A stretch of 64,000 nt of DNA from Aureococcus anophagefferens (Eukaryota; Sar; Pelagophyceae; Pelagomonadales; Pelagomonadaceae): the NCBI RefSeq assembly GCF_000186865.1, contig NW_008705566.1, forward strand, positions 2,349,699 to 2,413,698, given 5' to 3'. Below are positions 47,901 through 57,055 of this stretch, piece after piece. The notes under the pieces are model-generated. The model was not told the DNA's origin, did not search any database, and saw only the letters and a list, made by a program, of their open reading frames with translations. Position numbers and translations under genes: made by a program. Each line of letters starts with the position of its first letter. Position 1 is the stretch's first letter.

Positions 47901-48275
47901 CTGCGCGTTCATGTTGTAATGCGTGCAACCAGCGTAGGCACAAAAGAGCTCCGACATGTCCGTCACGGTCGACGTGTCCCAGGTCGAGACGTGCCCGTAC
48001 GTCGTAGTCGCCGCGCTCGAATCCGCGAGCCATGCGTCGACGGCGGTCTCGAGGTCGGCCTTGTCCGCGAAGCTGTACGAGGTCTGGAGCCGCCTCTTCT
48101 TCGGCGCGCCGCCGTCCGCGGCGCGCTCGGCGGGCCGCTCGAAGGACGACGTCTCGAAGACGCCCGCCCGCCGCTCGTTCCGCGCCTCGCGCGCGTCCCG
48201 CAGCCCCGAGACCCCGCCCGAGATCGTCAGGAGCACGAGGCAGCAGCACATGATGCGATAGCATGACCCAACCAT
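44931..48275 (-). CDS. BspA/DUF285-repeat surface protein with discoidin-like and multi-pass membrane regions
   Basis: The protein has 1114 residues from the ATG at 48275 with a signal peptide (CCCLVLLTISGGVSG). Two blocks of BspA-type repeats follow, each unit like FNQDIGGWDTSSVTDMS plus a short variable part; each block starts with SYSFADK…ETAVDAWLA and ends with a Cys-rich cap (VADCGVTFSSTC). Next is a ~150-residue discoidin/F5-8C-like domain (DAWLQIDFGASYGVDEVYVFNR). A Pro/Thr stalk and five or more hydrophobic segments (VAYSILLMVATIYNLI, LALVVASVYRG) end in a cytosolic tail. It is probably a surface adhesion or recognition receptor. The strong 99-bp periodicity of the DNA comes from these repeats. 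Confidence 0.85.
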   Translation of the reverse strand: MVGSCYRIMCCCLVLLTISGGVSGLRDAREARNERRAGVFETSSFERPAERAADGGAPKKRRLQTSYSFADKADLETAVDAWLADSSAATTTYGHVSTWDTSTVTDMSELFCAYAGCTHYNMNAQSFDDDISAWDTSAVTDMNFMFSFAYAFNQDIGGWDTSSVTDMSWMIAYAYAFNQDIGGWDTASVADLNGMFANAYVFNQDIGAWDTSSVTDMGWMFRSAGAFDQDIGAWNTASVTSMSEMFRINDAFNQDIGAWDTSSVTSTDSMFEGASAFDQDLGWSLSCSVSTSGFASSAGCTVADCGVTFSSTCSYSFADKSELETAVDAWLANSSAATTTYGHISTWDTSAVTDMSGLFSIHPRYTTFNDDIGAWDTSSVTDMSSMFVRADNFNKNIGGWNTSSVTDMSSMFSGAWAFDQDIGAWDTSAVTDMRAMFYNANVFDQDIGAWDTSSVTSMFSMFLSANAFDQDIGAWDTSAVTDMSRMFNDADAFDQDIGAWDTSAVTGMSGMFYRASAFDQDLGGWDTSSVTSMVNMFRTNPAFDQDIGAWDTSSVTSMVNMFDGATTFDQDLGWCFSFSDPGIGGSCSVADCGITFASSCLPPTAAPTLERLPINAGCRKIPRVSASMSTIGWGCGAELCIDNSYSSHESCYGGGCHSNEGTDAWLQIDFGASYGVDEVYVFNRANCCWDRLDFFEIWVGETSASLPSSGARDVLSSSATLCANATAPNQREVDPLLVHCGAHGRYLTLVLPGEDREINLNEVAACTYEPTAAPTAAPAPTPTLPPTTSPAPSPASTPRPTSAAPLFSEEALEKMVKRKRAKWYLVAYSILLMVATIYNLITSDAGEVAQGGAGLFLGERQKRLILTLSLLSWSSSFLFLHELYLSGRTPLAATATALLGGSVGGSAYYYARCVRDRYYLDADEHAKAYYVHTCFELLVPFEMELMPLLPWSLETNNANRIAAADGFPSKEIARVSFAALVVREVLELALVVASVYRGERLEVTGVINFVITAFDLARIFATRCCCRPHGCCVVAARRLLAKPAAVETRQYSAGELQLAPVASRHDDPRREYFDVHERISSPAQQEPRWFSPAASTPDPLIVPEDSSGPGDVAL

Positions 48276-48498
48276 ACTGGACCAGAGATTTCTGACCCGC
48301 TCGGCGTCACGGGAGGTCAAAGGAGCTCGCGCGCCGCGCCCCGCGGAGCAGATCTCCGGCTGCCCCCCGCGGCGCGCAACCCGCGCCGGCTTAAAGGAAG
48401 GCTGGCACCACTCCTGCGTCGAGGAGTGCTGTAAAAAAAACGCGGAGGTTGAACGGCAAGTTACAGCATAATTCCGGGTGTCGTCGCCCCGGCGCGTG

Positions 48499-49188
48499 AT
48501 GGCTTTGTTCGCAGAGCTGCCGCGCATGACGCCACCGGTGCTGCCCGGCGCGTGGGCAGCGATGGCTCAGGGCGCCTCCCTACTTGCGATCTCCTACGCG
48601 AACGTCGTGCGCCACGACGCGTCCAGGATTCCGCCCGTGCCGGGCGTGCCCAAGAGCGCCTTCCTCACGGTGCACACGCTCGCCTGGGAGCTCGCCCACG
48701 CGAGCAGCTCGCTTTTGGCGACGCTCGGCCTCGCCCCCGCCTGGCTGGCGTCCTTCGCGCACGGCTGCGACGCCTTTGTGTGCGGCCTCGGCGGTCTGCT
48801 GTTCTGCGCGTACTACGGGCTCGTCCACGGCGAGATCGCGAGCGAGGCTGAGGCGCGCGGGACGCCGTCCTACCTTTTCGACAACCACATCATCCACGCG
48901 CCCACGATGCTCGTGCCCGTCGTCGTCGCGGCGGCCAAGGACCCGCGCGCGCTCGCCGCGAGGCCGGGGACCGCGGCCGTCGTCGCCGCGGCCGCGGCCT
49001 ACGGCGCGGCCTACGCGGCCCACGCGACGGCCTGCGCGGCGCGGTCCGCGCGGGCGCCCTACGCCTTCATGCGCCGCCTCGACGGCCCGGCGAAGCGCGT
49101 CGGCCTCTGGGGCGGCGGCGTGCTCTTCGCCGCGGTCCCCGCCGCGCTCGCCGCCGCGCGCCTCGTCGACCGCCTCGCCGCGCGATAG
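48499..49188 (+). CDS. Small multi-pass membrane protein
   Basis: The protein has 229 residues and about six Ala/Leu-rich hydrophobic segments with His in or near membranes (YLFDNHIIHAPTMLVPVVVA). The pattern recalls the AIG1/ADTRP (FAR-17a) lipid-hydrolase family, whose active residues include membrane His and Thr, but the match is loose. The start at 48499 is preferred; an in-frame upstream codon at 48478 is not an ATG. Divergent from the BspA-repeat gene 223 bp away. Confidence 0.6.
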   Translation: MALFAELPRMTPPVLPGAWAAMAQGASLLAISYANVVRHDASRIPPVPGVPKSAFLTVHTLAWELAHASSSLLATLGLAPAWLASFAHGCDAFVCGLGGLLFCAYYGLVHGEIASEAEARGTPSYLFDNHIIHAPTMLVPVVVAAAKDPRALAARPGTAAVVAAAAAYGAAYAAHATACAARSARAPYAFMRRLDGPAKRVGLWGGGVLFAAVPAALAAARLVDRLAAR

Positions 49189-49346
49189 TACGACGCTTTC
49201 GCTGGCGCGACCTGTGTCGCTTCCGGATGCGATGCTCTCTTCCATCTTAGTCCGTCGGCCCGCGGGCGCGCCTCGGGACGAGACGCTCGCGGCGCGGCGC
49301 GACGAGCGCGCTCGCGGCGCTCCGCGACGCTCGCGGCGCTCCGCGC

Positions 49347-49700
49347 CTAGAGCGGCTGGCAGGTGTACTCCTGCGTCTCGACGGAGGAGATGCCCTCGAT
49401 GGCCTTGAGCTTCGCGAGGATCTCGGGCGCGGGCGCGTAGTCCGCGGCCTTCCACGCGTCGTGGTCGGCGCAGGGCTGGTTGACGACGATCTTGAAGTCG
49501 TGGCAGCCGCCGCACATGACGCGCGTCACCTCGGCGCCGGGCAGCGCCTTGAGCGCCGGCAGGTACTCCTGCAGCAGCGCCTCCGCGGCCTTGAGGCTCG
49601 CCGAGTTCGCCGGGCCGCCGGACTCGTCGCCGGCGTACTTGCAGCGGAGCTCGTAGGCGACCTTGTCGAAGGACACGCCGCAGGGCTCGATGGTCGGCAT
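49347..49700 (-). CDS. Small conserved protein of unknown function
   Basis: The protein has 117 residues from the ATG at 49700. It reads as a compact alpha/beta domain: VSFDKVAYELRCKYAG, AEALLQEYLPALKALPG, VTRVMCGGCHDFKIVVNQP, then ILAKLKAIEGISSVETQEYTC. The CGGCHDFKIVV segment vaguely recalls the thioredoxin-like Rdx/SelW fold (GG-x-F-x-V-x-V), but no CxxC at the usual place is present. Cytosolic, no leader. Function unknown. Confidence 0.65.
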   Translation of the reverse strand: MPTIEPCGVSFDKVAYELRCKYAGDESGGPANSASLKAAEALLQEYLPALKALPGAEVTRVMCGGCHDFKIVVNQPCADHDAWKAADYAPAPEILAKLKAIEGISSVETQEYTCQPL

Positions 49701-49871
49701 GGTGCGGTAGCGGTGCTTTGCAAAGTAGTCGACTAGTGCTGATGCGGACTACGGTGGGGAGAGCGGCGAAATCCAGAGCTTGCTGCACGTCGTCGTCAAC
49801 TTGCCTTCAAGGACGCACCGGAATCCGCTCCGCTTACTTCCGAGAATTACGTGTTTTGGGGGGGGGCGTCA

Positions 49872-52868
49872 TCATGCTTGGCGGGGCTCGAGGGCGAGCG
49901 CGGCGTAGGCGCCCGGCGACGCCGGGCAGCCCGCGTCCGAGTCCGCGGAGAGCGTGAGCGCGCCGGGGTAGGCGTCGACGCAGGCGTCGATGCACTCGTG
50001 GCAGCCGTCGGCGCCCGACGCGGCGCCGCCGCGCGTGTAGTCGTAGTCCGGCGTGAGGCAGGACTTGAAGAGGTCCGGCGTGTTGAAGAGCGTCGCGAGG
50101 ACGGGCTGCGCGCAGGACCGGCGCTCGTCGGGTCCGAGGTCGAGGTCCGGGTCGTCGATCGCGTAGAAGCGGTCGACGACGCAGGCCTCGGAGCAGCTGA
50201 AGACGCCGCTGTAGGCCAGGTCCTTGCCGCGCATGGCCGCGTCCTCGTAGGTGCAGGTCTTCTTGAAGTGGTACGCGCAGTCGCCGCCGGCCGCGCAGGC
50301 GTCGCGCATCTCGTCGTAGCCGTCGACGGCGGGCCGGAGCGCCGCCAGATGGTCGTAGGTGAAGGTCGGGTCGAGGTGGTTGCTGTGGAGGCCGCCGTAC
50401 TGGCCCCGGTCCGTGAGGAGCATGCCGCCCCAGGGCTTGCCGCCCGTGTGGAAGCCCGCCTTGGCCTGGAGGAGCGCGGGGAAGAGCGTCGCGCCGTCCG
50501 GGTAGCAGAGCGCGTCGCCCGAGGTTTCCTGAACCTTGAGCTCGAGCACCTGGCTGCCGTCCTTGACGCGCTGCTTCGACGCGGGCGCCTGCTTCTCGAC
50601 GGCGCCCGACCGCGTCCGCAGATCCTTCTTCGCCTCCTGGACCGCCTCGAGGCCCCCGGAGAGGGCGGCGACGTAGACCGACGCGTCGTTGCGGCTGAGG
50701 CCGCCCTCGATCGGGATCTCGCCCGTCATGGACGCGCCCGCGACGCCCGGCGCGTCCGCGGAGGCCTTGCCCGCCGCGGCCTCGATGCTCTCGAGCGTGT
50801 CGCCGGGCTGGCGCGTGCGGTCGAAGTTCCCGGCGAAGAGGCCGGAGAAGTCCTCGTCGCAGTGCTCGAAGCGCAGGTGGTGGAAGACGAGGTTGTCCGC
50901 GCCCGCGTTCCGCGGGTCCGCGGCGTCGACGACGGCCTCGTTCGTCTTCGCGGCCGACGCGACGGTGCGGTCGACGTCGACGTAGAACGTCGAGTAGCGG
51001 AAGTGGCCCGCGCAGCAGTCCTCCGGGTCCTCGACCGTGCCCTGGCCGTCGCTGAAGCAGTCGCCGATCGCGGGGATGCACGCGTCCGAGGAGCCGTCGA
51101 CGGTCGCCCAGTCGTCCTCGTAGGAGAACGCGGGCATGAGCCGCTTGATCTGGTAGTAGCGCGCGAGCGTCGGGTGCACGAGAAAGAAGGACGGGTCCGT
51201 CGTGCCCGAGGCCTCGAGGTGCTCGCCCTTGAGGAACGTCGACGCGCAGACCGCGGCGCCGACGGCCGCGAAGCCCTCCGCGTCGAGCGCGGGCACGCTG
51301 TGGTCGCTCGGGCACTTGTAGTTGGACATGGACCAGAGGCCGATCTCCGCGAGGCGGGACGTCGGCAGCGCGTCGCAGTCGAGCTGGCAGGCCCGCAGGT
51401 CCTCGGACGTCGACACGGCCATCGGGTCGCACGCGGGCTTCATCTCGCTAAAGTAGTTGCGCCAGAGGTGGCGCTCGGCGACGGTCTGGTAGCAGGACGC
51501 CGCGCTGGACCCGACGGCGTCGTAGGCGTCGAGCATGGCCTGCGTCGACTCGACGTCTAAAATCGTGCCGCCGAGGACCTGGTGCACGTTCGCGTGCACG
51601 GTCATGTCCTCCAGGTGCGTCATGAAGTCGACGGCCGTCGCGTTGGGCAGCAGGAAGTCGTACAAATTCGTGCACGTCGGCCACGACTTCGCCGGCGACA
51701 GGCCCGCGTCGACGTCGTCCGCGTCGTACTTGAAGTTGACGCGCGTCACGTAGGGGCTCGGGTTGTTGTTCCACGGCGACCGGAGGAAGCCGTAGGAGTT
51801 GAGCGGGTAGGAGACCCCGCTCACGTCGTCGTAGCGCTTCACCGTCGCGTAGGCCCAGCGGCCGTCGCGGATGGCCCAGGCCTCGAAGCCCCGGCGGAAG
51901 AACTCGTCCGTGCTCAGGCCGTAGTGGGGGCCGACGACGACGGGCGCCTCCGCGTAGTTGAGGCTCCCGAACCAGTCCGCCGTCCACAGCGGCGTGTCCA
52001 GGGGCGACGAGATGACGCGGTCCTCGACGAGCTTCGACTCGATGGTCCAGTCCCAGTAGGGCGTCGAGATCGACGCGTCGACGGACTGGAGCGAGTCCAG
52101 GACCATCTCGTCGAGGCGGAGGTGCTGGGCTAAGAAGCCCGCGCCGTTGTGGAAGTGGTCGTTGTCGCGCAGGGCGCTGTTCGTCGCGTGGAGCGCCAGG
52201 AGCTCGTCGGAGCTCACGAAGCGCGCGTCGTACTTTTTCCGGCCCTCGTCGCCGTCGACGGTCCACATCAACGCGAGCGCGTCGAGCCACGTCGTCCGGT
52301 CGGCCTCGCTGAGGTCCCGGAGCTCGCGGCGCACGTAGCGCACGGCGACCGTGCCGCCGCCGGAGGCGGCGACGACGCCGTCGACGCTCACGGACGTGAC
52401 GCGGAGCGCGTAGTCGCCGACGGCGACGAGGACGAGGCCCTCGGCGCGCGGGCCGTAGTGGGTCGACACCTCGCGGTCCGGCGCCTCCAGGCTCCAGGCC
52501 ACGGTCTCCTGGGCCCGGTGGTCCACGGTCAGGGCCAGGGAGAAGGGCCTGAGGCAGTCGACGACCTGGAAGTCCGCGCCCTGCCACGGGTACTCGCGCG
52601 CGATGGCCCCGAGCCGCGCGGTGTACTCGTTCGCCGCCTCCCAGGCCAGGGCCGGCCGCGCCGCGAAGGCGGTCTGGGCGCGCGCCGGCGCCGGCGCGTC
52701 GCGGGCGCCCGCCAGGGCGACGACGGCGAGGGCGCAGAGGGCGCCGGCGGCGTAGCGCCGCGTTCTCGCGTGGGACGGCGCCGCGGCCGGCGACTGCGCG
52801 CCGTAGTCGGCGATGGGGCGCGAATCGTCGGCGAGCAGCGACGCCGCCTCCTCGCCGGCGGTGAACAT
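49872..52868 (-). CDS. Membrane-anchored tyrosinase (type-3 copper oxidase)
   Basis: The protein has about 998 residues from the ATG at 52868, with a cytosolic N-tail and one membrane anchor (YAAGALCALAVVALAG). CuA ligands: LLALHATN (~225), DNDHFHNGAGFLAQHLRLDE, then STPYWDWT. CuB ligands: DMTVHANVHQVLGG (~423) and TTDPSFFLVHPTLARYY (~565). All six His are present, so it should oxidise phenols or catechols to quinones. The ~400-residue C-terminal part is rich in Cys pairs and ends at TGA/TAG 49872; it is not recognised. In-frame sequence continues upstream to 53006 with a possible earlier ATG, so the N-terminus is uncertain. Confidence 0.88.
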   Translation of the reverse strand: MFTAGEEAASLLADDSRPIADYGAQSPAAAPSHARTRRYAAGALCALAVVALAGARDAPAPARAQTAFAARPALAWEAANEYTARLGAIAREYPWQGADFQVVDCLRPFSLALTVDHRAQETVAWSLEAPDREVSTHYGPRAEGLVLVAVGDYALRVTSVSVDGVVAASGGGTVAVRYVRRELRDLSEADRTTWLDALALMWTVDGDEGRKKYDARFVSSDELLALHATNSALRDNDHFHNGAGFLAQHLRLDEMVLDSLQSVDASISTPYWDWTIESKLVEDRVISSPLDTPLWTADWFGSLNYAEAPVVVGPHYGLSTDEFFRRGFEAWAIRDGRWAYATVKRYDDVSGVSYPLNSYGFLRSPWNNNPSPYVTRVNFKYDADDVDAGLSPAKSWPTCTNLYDFLLPNATAVDFMTHLEDMTVHANVHQVLGGTILDVESTQAMLDAYDAVGSSAASCYQTVAERHLWRNYFSEMKPACDPMAVSTSEDLRACQLDCDALPTSRLAEIGLWSMSNYKCPSDHSVPALDAEGFAAVGAAVCASTFLKGEHLEASGTTDPSFFLVHPTLARYYQIKRLMPAFSYEDDWATVDGSSDACIPAIGDCFSDGQGTVEDPEDCCAGHFRYSTFYVDVDRTVASAAKTNEAVVDAADPRNAGADNLVFHHLRFEHCDEDFSGLFAGNFDRTRQPGDTLESIEAAAGKASADAPGVAGASMTGEIPIEGGLSRNDASVYVAALSGGLEAVQEAKKDLRTRSGAVEKQAPASKQRVKDGSQVLELKVQETSGDALCYPDGATLFPALLQAKAGFHTGGKPWGGMLLTDRGQYGGLHSNHLDPTFTYDHLAALRPAVDGYDEMRDACAAGGDCAYHFKKTCTYEDAAMRGKDLAYSGVFSCSEACVVDRFYAIDDPDLDLGPDERRSCAQPVLATLFNTPDLFKSCLTPDYDYTRGGAASGADGCHECIDACVDAYPGALTLSADSDAGCPASPGAYAALALEPRQA

Positions 52869-53138
52869 GGCCGCGACGACGACCACGGCGCCGACGAGCT
52901 GTGTTCGAGTCGATGATGGGCAGCCCGATGGAATCCCTCCGAATTCGGATGTTTGACGGCATTCTAATGATTTCAGGTCGGGGTTTACTTCAAGTGACTT
53001 GGTCAACGAGCCAAAGGTCCAGAGGCAGCACCGAAGTCAGCACCGACTTACCCAGAGTATCTCTTATCGGCCGACGGTGACGCACGGATCGGACGCCGCC
53101 CGTGCCCCCCGCGACCGGTCCGACCCACGTCCGCACGC

Positions 53139-54068
53139 TTAGTCGCTCGGGATCGAGTCCGCCGGGTCGCCGTCGTCCTCGCCCGGCGGCGCGGACGCGA
53201 AGCGGTCCTCGTAGGGCTCGGGGACGGCGTCGTCGGCGTCGATCTGCGCGTCGGCCTTGACGAAGACGCGGAGCTCGCGGAGGAGCGGGTTCGTGCCCCG
53301 CGACACGCGGATCGTGTCGTCGCAGTAGGTCGTGTCGAAGAGGCCGCCGCCGAGGGCCGTCGCCGCGAGCGCCGCGTTGGCCGCGCGGACGGGCTCGGGC
53401 ACGTCGACCTCGCTGAACGTGGGCAGGAAGGTCGCGAAGAGCGGGCTCGCGGACTCGTCGAGGTCGCTGAGCGTGCGCTCGACGCGCTCGAGCGCGATCT
53501 TGAGGCGGTTCGTGCCCGCGGCGCGCCGCGGCCCGCCGTCGGAGCCGTCGCCCTCGACCGTGAACGCGTGGTCGAGCTCGAGGCGCACGGACGCCTTGGC
53601 GAGGGCCGCGATGGGCCCGCCGACGAGCGGCAGTTTCTCGAGGAGCTCGCCGCCGGGCACGTCGTCGCCGACCGGCCAGGGGTTGAGCGTCACGCAGTTG
53701 ACGACGCGGCGGTTCATGACGTCGATGCGCTGGACGACGTCGCGGCCCGCGAGCCGCCCCGCGGCCGACGGCGCCCAGTCCGGCGGCGGCGGCGGCGCGT
53801 TGTTCGTGTACTTGAGCGTCCACTCGCCGTCGATGAGCATGAGGTCGCGGGGGAACGACGGCAGGTCGTCCTTGGACGCCGCCTTCTCGAGGTTCGCCAC
53901 GGCCTCCTCGATGGACGACTGGCCGGCGACGGACGCCGTGAAGCGCTCGGGCACGGGGATCTCGCGGGCCAGCACCTGCAGCAGGTTCGTGCGCGCCGAG
54001 GCCGTGGGCCGCGCGCTCAGCGCCGCGGCGCCGGCCGCGAGGCAGGCGATCGCGACGAGCCGGAGCAT
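53139..54068 (-). CDS. Plastid lipid-associated protein (fibrillin/PAP)
   Basis: The protein has 309 residues. The leader LRLVAIACLAAGAAALSARPTAS fits a secretory-type plastid pre-sequence. DGEWTLKYTNN, GRDVVQRIDVMNRRVVNCVTLNPW and the C-terminal FDTTYCDDTIRVSRGTNPLLRELRVFVK (the DxxxRISRG…FV signature) define the PAP/fibrillin domain. Fibrillins sit at thylakoids and plastoglobules and bind lipids or carotenoids. The last 35 residues are acidic and disordered. Confidence 0.9.
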   Translation of the reverse strand: MLRLVAIACLAAGAAALSARPTASARTNLLQVLAREIPVPERFTASVAGQSSIEEAVANLEKAASKDDLPSFPRDLMLIDGEWTLKYTNNAPPPPPDWAPSAAGRLAGRDVVQRIDVMNRRVVNCVTLNPWPVGDDVPGGELLEKLPLVGGPIAALAKASVRLELDHAFTVEGDGSDGGPRRAAGTNRLKIALERVERTLSDLDESASPLFATFLPTFSEVDVPEPVRAANAALAATALGGGLFDTTYCDDTIRVSRGTNPLLRELRVFVKADAQIDADDAVPEPYEDRFASAPPGEDDGDPADSIPSD

Positions 54069-54250
54069 GGCTGTCGCAGCGCTCGATGCTCGAGCGGTGG
54101 CGCTCTCGACGGTGCTCGCGGTGGCGCTCTCGCAGGTGCTCCTCGAAGTGGAGATCCTGGCCGCCAGCGCAGGCGAGCGCGCCGCGATGGCCGCCAGTGG
54201 CGGCCTACCCTCGAGGCCTCGGCACTAGTGCTCGGTCACGCGAGCGCTCC

Positions 54251-55861
54251 TTACGCGACGCCCACGCGCCACCGGTCGCCGTAGGCGCGCCAGAGTTTTG
54301 GCCAGACGTCGGCGGCGCACTCGTCCCAGGGGAGGACGCCGGGCACGGGCCGGGCCCTGCCGCGGAGCGCGCCGCGGACGACGCGCCAGATGTCGCCGTC
54401 GTCGGCCTCGGTCCGCGCCGCGAGGCGCCGCGCGACGGCCCGCGGCACGAGGCTCGCCTGGACGTCGCGGCCGGGACCGCCGAAGACGCTCTTCCGGAAC
54501 TGCGCGAAGGCCGCCCGCTCCGCGTCGTCGGGCGGCGCCGCGGCCGCGGGCGCGAGGTCGAAACGCTTTCGCCGCGGCGCGTCCGCGGCCGCCGCCGCGT
54601 CGCGCCGCCGCCGCCGCTCCCAGGGCGTCGCGCGCTTCGGCGACGGCGGCGGCGCGTCCCGGCGGCCCGCGACGCAGGACCCGTAGGCCTCGGCGAACTC
54701 GGCGAAGGTCACGACGGGCCACGACGCGGCGATCGCGCGCCGCGCGAGCGCGTACCAGCGCAGCGTCGCGCACTTTCGCGCGGCGCGGCGCGCGAACGCG
54801 TTCGCCGCCGCGTCGCCCCACATCCGCGGATCCCGGTCGAGCGCCGCGGACACGGCCGTCGGCGCCGCGAGCTCCCGGAGGACCGCCCGCTCGCCGGCGC
54901 CCGCGAGCGCGCCGCGGCGGCCGCCCGCGACGTCCGCGGCGAGCTCCGACACCGACGGGCCGTTGCGCAGGAGCACCGCGAGCGCGCGCGTCGCCTCGAC
55001 GACGGACGCGAGGGGCTCGGCGCCGCGCGCGGGCGACGCGTCGCGCGCGGGCGAGGCGGCGTCTCGCGCGCGCGCCGTCGCTTCGTCCGCCGTCGCGTCG
55101 AGGGGCCACGCGACGCCGCGCGCGAGGAGCTCGCGGCGCCGCGCGCGGAGGAAGCCCGCGCGCGGATTCTCCTCGTCCTTGGACTCGTCGCCCTTGGACT
55201 CGTCCTTCGACTCGTCCTTGGACTCGGCGGCGGCGCGGCGGCGGCGCCGCCGCCGGGGCGCGGCGAAGAACGACGGCGCGCGCCGCGCGTCGCGCCGCGG
55301 CTCGTCCTTGGATTCGCCGCCGTCGCTCGCGTCGTCGTCGTCGTCGCGGGGCTCGTGCCAGCGGCACTCGCGCCAGGGCCGGTCCGCGTGCGCGCGCGCG
55401 GCGGCTCGGACGTCGCGCGCCCAGGACGCGCGCTTGTCGCCCGCGGAATGCTCCGATCGCGACAGGAAGTGGCGCCGCAACAGGCGCCACTCGTCCTCGT
55501 CCACGTCGCACAGCGCGCCGCGGGGCGCGGCGGCCGGCGGGTCCGCGGCCTCGCCGACGACCTCGGGGTGGCGCGACGCGGACGACGCGAGGCGCGCGCG
55601 GCAGCGCGCGCCGGCGCAGACGAGCTCCTTGTTCCGGAGCGCGGCCTCGACGGCCGCGGCGGCCGCGTTCGACGACCAGACGCTCAGGATCACGCTCGCG
55701 TAGGCCGTCGGCGCGCAGGCGACGCGCGTCGTCCCCAGCGGCGCGAGCAGGGCCGCGGCCTGCGACGCCAGCGACGATGCGACGGCGTCGCCGTCGGCGT
55801 CGCCGAGGATGGAGACGGCGAAGGTCAGCGCCGTCTCCGTCGACGTCCACGGCTCGAGCAT
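54251..55861 (-). CDS. Hypothetical Ala/Arg-rich protein
   Basis: The protein has 536 residues from the ATG at 55861. The N-terminal ~150 residues contain a CxxxC and WRLLRRHF stretch that looks folded. The middle is disordered, with repeats ESKDESKDESKGDESKDE and basic runs. The C-terminus is rich in Arg/Ala with Trp (WPKLWRAYGDRW). No family is recognised and coding status rests on the long open frame and amino-acid pattern; the antisense frames are also open here because of GC content. The start is 101 bp from the divergent cyclophilin-like gene. Confidence 0.55.
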   Translation of the reverse strand: MLEPWTSTETALTFAVSILGDADGDAVASSLASQAAALLAPLGTTRVACAPTAYASVILSVWSSNAAAAAVEAALRNKELVCAGARCRARLASSASRHPEVVGEAADPPAAAPRGALCDVDEDEWRLLRRHFLSRSEHSAGDKRASWARDVRAAARAHADRPWRECRWHEPRDDDDDASDGGESKDEPRRDARRAPSFFAAPRRRRRRRAAAESKDESKDESKGDESKDEENPRAGFLRARRRELLARGVAWPLDATADEATARARDAASPARDASPARGAEPLASVVEATRALAVLLRNGPSVSELAADVAGGRRGALAGAGERAVLRELAAPTAVSAALDRDPRMWGDAAANAFARRAARKCATLRWYALARRAIAASWPVVTFAEFAEAYGSCVAGRRDAPPPSPKRATPWERRRRRDAAAAADAPRRKRFDLAPAAAAPPDDAERAAFAQFRKSVFGGPGRDVQASLVPRAVARRLAARTEADDGDIWRVVRGALRGRARPVPGVLPWDECAADVWPKLWRAYGDRWRVGVA

Positions 55862-55962
55862 CGCGACGGGCTGCCCTTACATCGGCAAACGGATGTTCAA
55901 GATAGGTACTTCTTTGGCTTCACTTGGGCAGCCCACGCGATGGTGCCGTGATTTTGTTGGCC

Positions 55963-57045
55963 ATGGGCGCGGCCCGCCGGCGCAGCAGCGCGCTGCAAAA
56001 GAACATCATCCTATCGATGCTCGTCGCCGGCGTCTTCGTGCTCATGTGCCTGACGCACACGCATCTCGACCTCGACACGCCGGCGCGAGCGGCGCCGGCC
56101 GACGCCGCGCCACGCGCTGCGCCCGCGCCGCCCGCCGTCGTGGCAGCGCCGAGAGCCGCCGCAGCTGCAGCGGCTCCGGCAGCGCCTCGAGCCGCCCCAG
56201 CGCCCAGAGCCGCAACGCCACCGGTCGTCGCCGCGCCGCCGCCCGTCGTCGCCGCGACGCCTCGAGCCGCCGCGGCGCCCGGAGTCGCGATGCCGCACCC
56301 GGGCTGCGTGCCGTCGGTCGCCGTCGTGCCGCCCGCGGCGCCGCGGCGCCACATCGTGCCGCCGCCCGCCGGGCCGACGGCCCTGGTCTGCTGCGCGACG
56401 ACCAAGGGCCCGCTGTCCGTCGCCGTGCGGCCGCGGTGGGCGCCGCGCGGCGCGACGCGCTTCGTGGACATGGTCCGGTCGGGCCACTTCGACGACGGCG
56501 TGCCCATGATGCGCTGCCTCGCGAACTTTCTGTGCCAGTTCGGCCTCAGCGCGAACGCGTCGCGGAACCGGTGGCGGCCGTTCCCGGACGACCCGCCGTG
56601 GCTCCCGCACGGGCCCGACTACCGCGCGGACGCCTTCGGCAACCAGCGCTTCAAGACGGGCTACGTGGCCTACGCGGGCGCGGGCAAGGACTCGCGCGCG
56701 CAGCAGCTCATCGTCGGGAACCACGACGACTGCTGCCTCGCGGGCGGCCAGCCCTGGGAGACGCCCTTCGGGGAGCTCGTCGGCGCCGCGTCGTTCGACA
56801 CGCTCGCGCGCATCTACACGGGCTACGGCGAGAGCGGGCCGTCGCAGGGCCACCTGCGCGCCGAGGGCTGGACGCGCGACGACCCGGGCCGCTTCCCGCT
56901 CCTCGACCACATCTCGTCCTGCGCGGTCGTCGACGACGCGACGACGGCCTCGGACTGGCGGCCGTATCCGGGCAACTACCGCCACGCGACGTTCCGCGGC
57001 CGCGCGAGCGTCGCGGCGTACGTCGTCGAGGGCGCGCCGCCGTAA
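55963..57045 (+). CDS. Type II membrane protein with cyclophilin-like domain
   Basis: The protein has 360 residues from the ATG at 55963. A single anchor (IILSMLVAGVFVLMCLTH) is followed by a ~90-residue Ala/Pro linker. The domain TTKGPLSVAVRPRWAPRGATRFVDMVRSGHFDDGVPMMRCLANFLCQFG matches the start of cyclophilin-type peptidyl-prolyl isomerases (…G…RF…L…GFYD…FFRV…FxxQ-G). The active-site Arg appears retained (MMRCLANFLCQFG), but the later half is unusual. Related proteins in algae act in the secretory path. Isomerase activity is uncertain. Confidence 0.72.
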   Translation: MGAARRRSSALQKNIILSMLVAGVFVLMCLTHTHLDLDTPARAAPADAAPRAAPAPPAVVAAPRAAAAAAAPAAPRAAPAPRAATPPVVAAPPPVVAATPRAAAAPGVAMPHPGCVPSVAVVPPAAPRRHIVPPPAGPTALVCCATTKGPLSVAVRPRWAPRGATRFVDMVRSGHFDDGVPMMRCLANFLCQFGLSANASRNRWRPFPDDPPWLPHGPDYRADAFGNQRFKTGYVAYAGAGKDSRAQQLIVGNHDDCCLAGGQPWETPFGELVGAASFDTLARIYTGYGESGPSQGHLRAEGWTRDDPGRFPLLDHISSCAVVDDATTASDWRPYPGNYRHATFRGRASVAAYVVEGAPP

Positions 57046-57055
57046 AAAAACCGGT

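Noticed and set aside
46550..47960. Regular ~99-bp repeat array that could be taken for a CRISPR or satellite
   Set aside because: The periodicity is produced by in-frame BspA/DUF285 protein repeats; units vary mainly at wobble and at variable residues, and there are no unique spacers between constant repeats.
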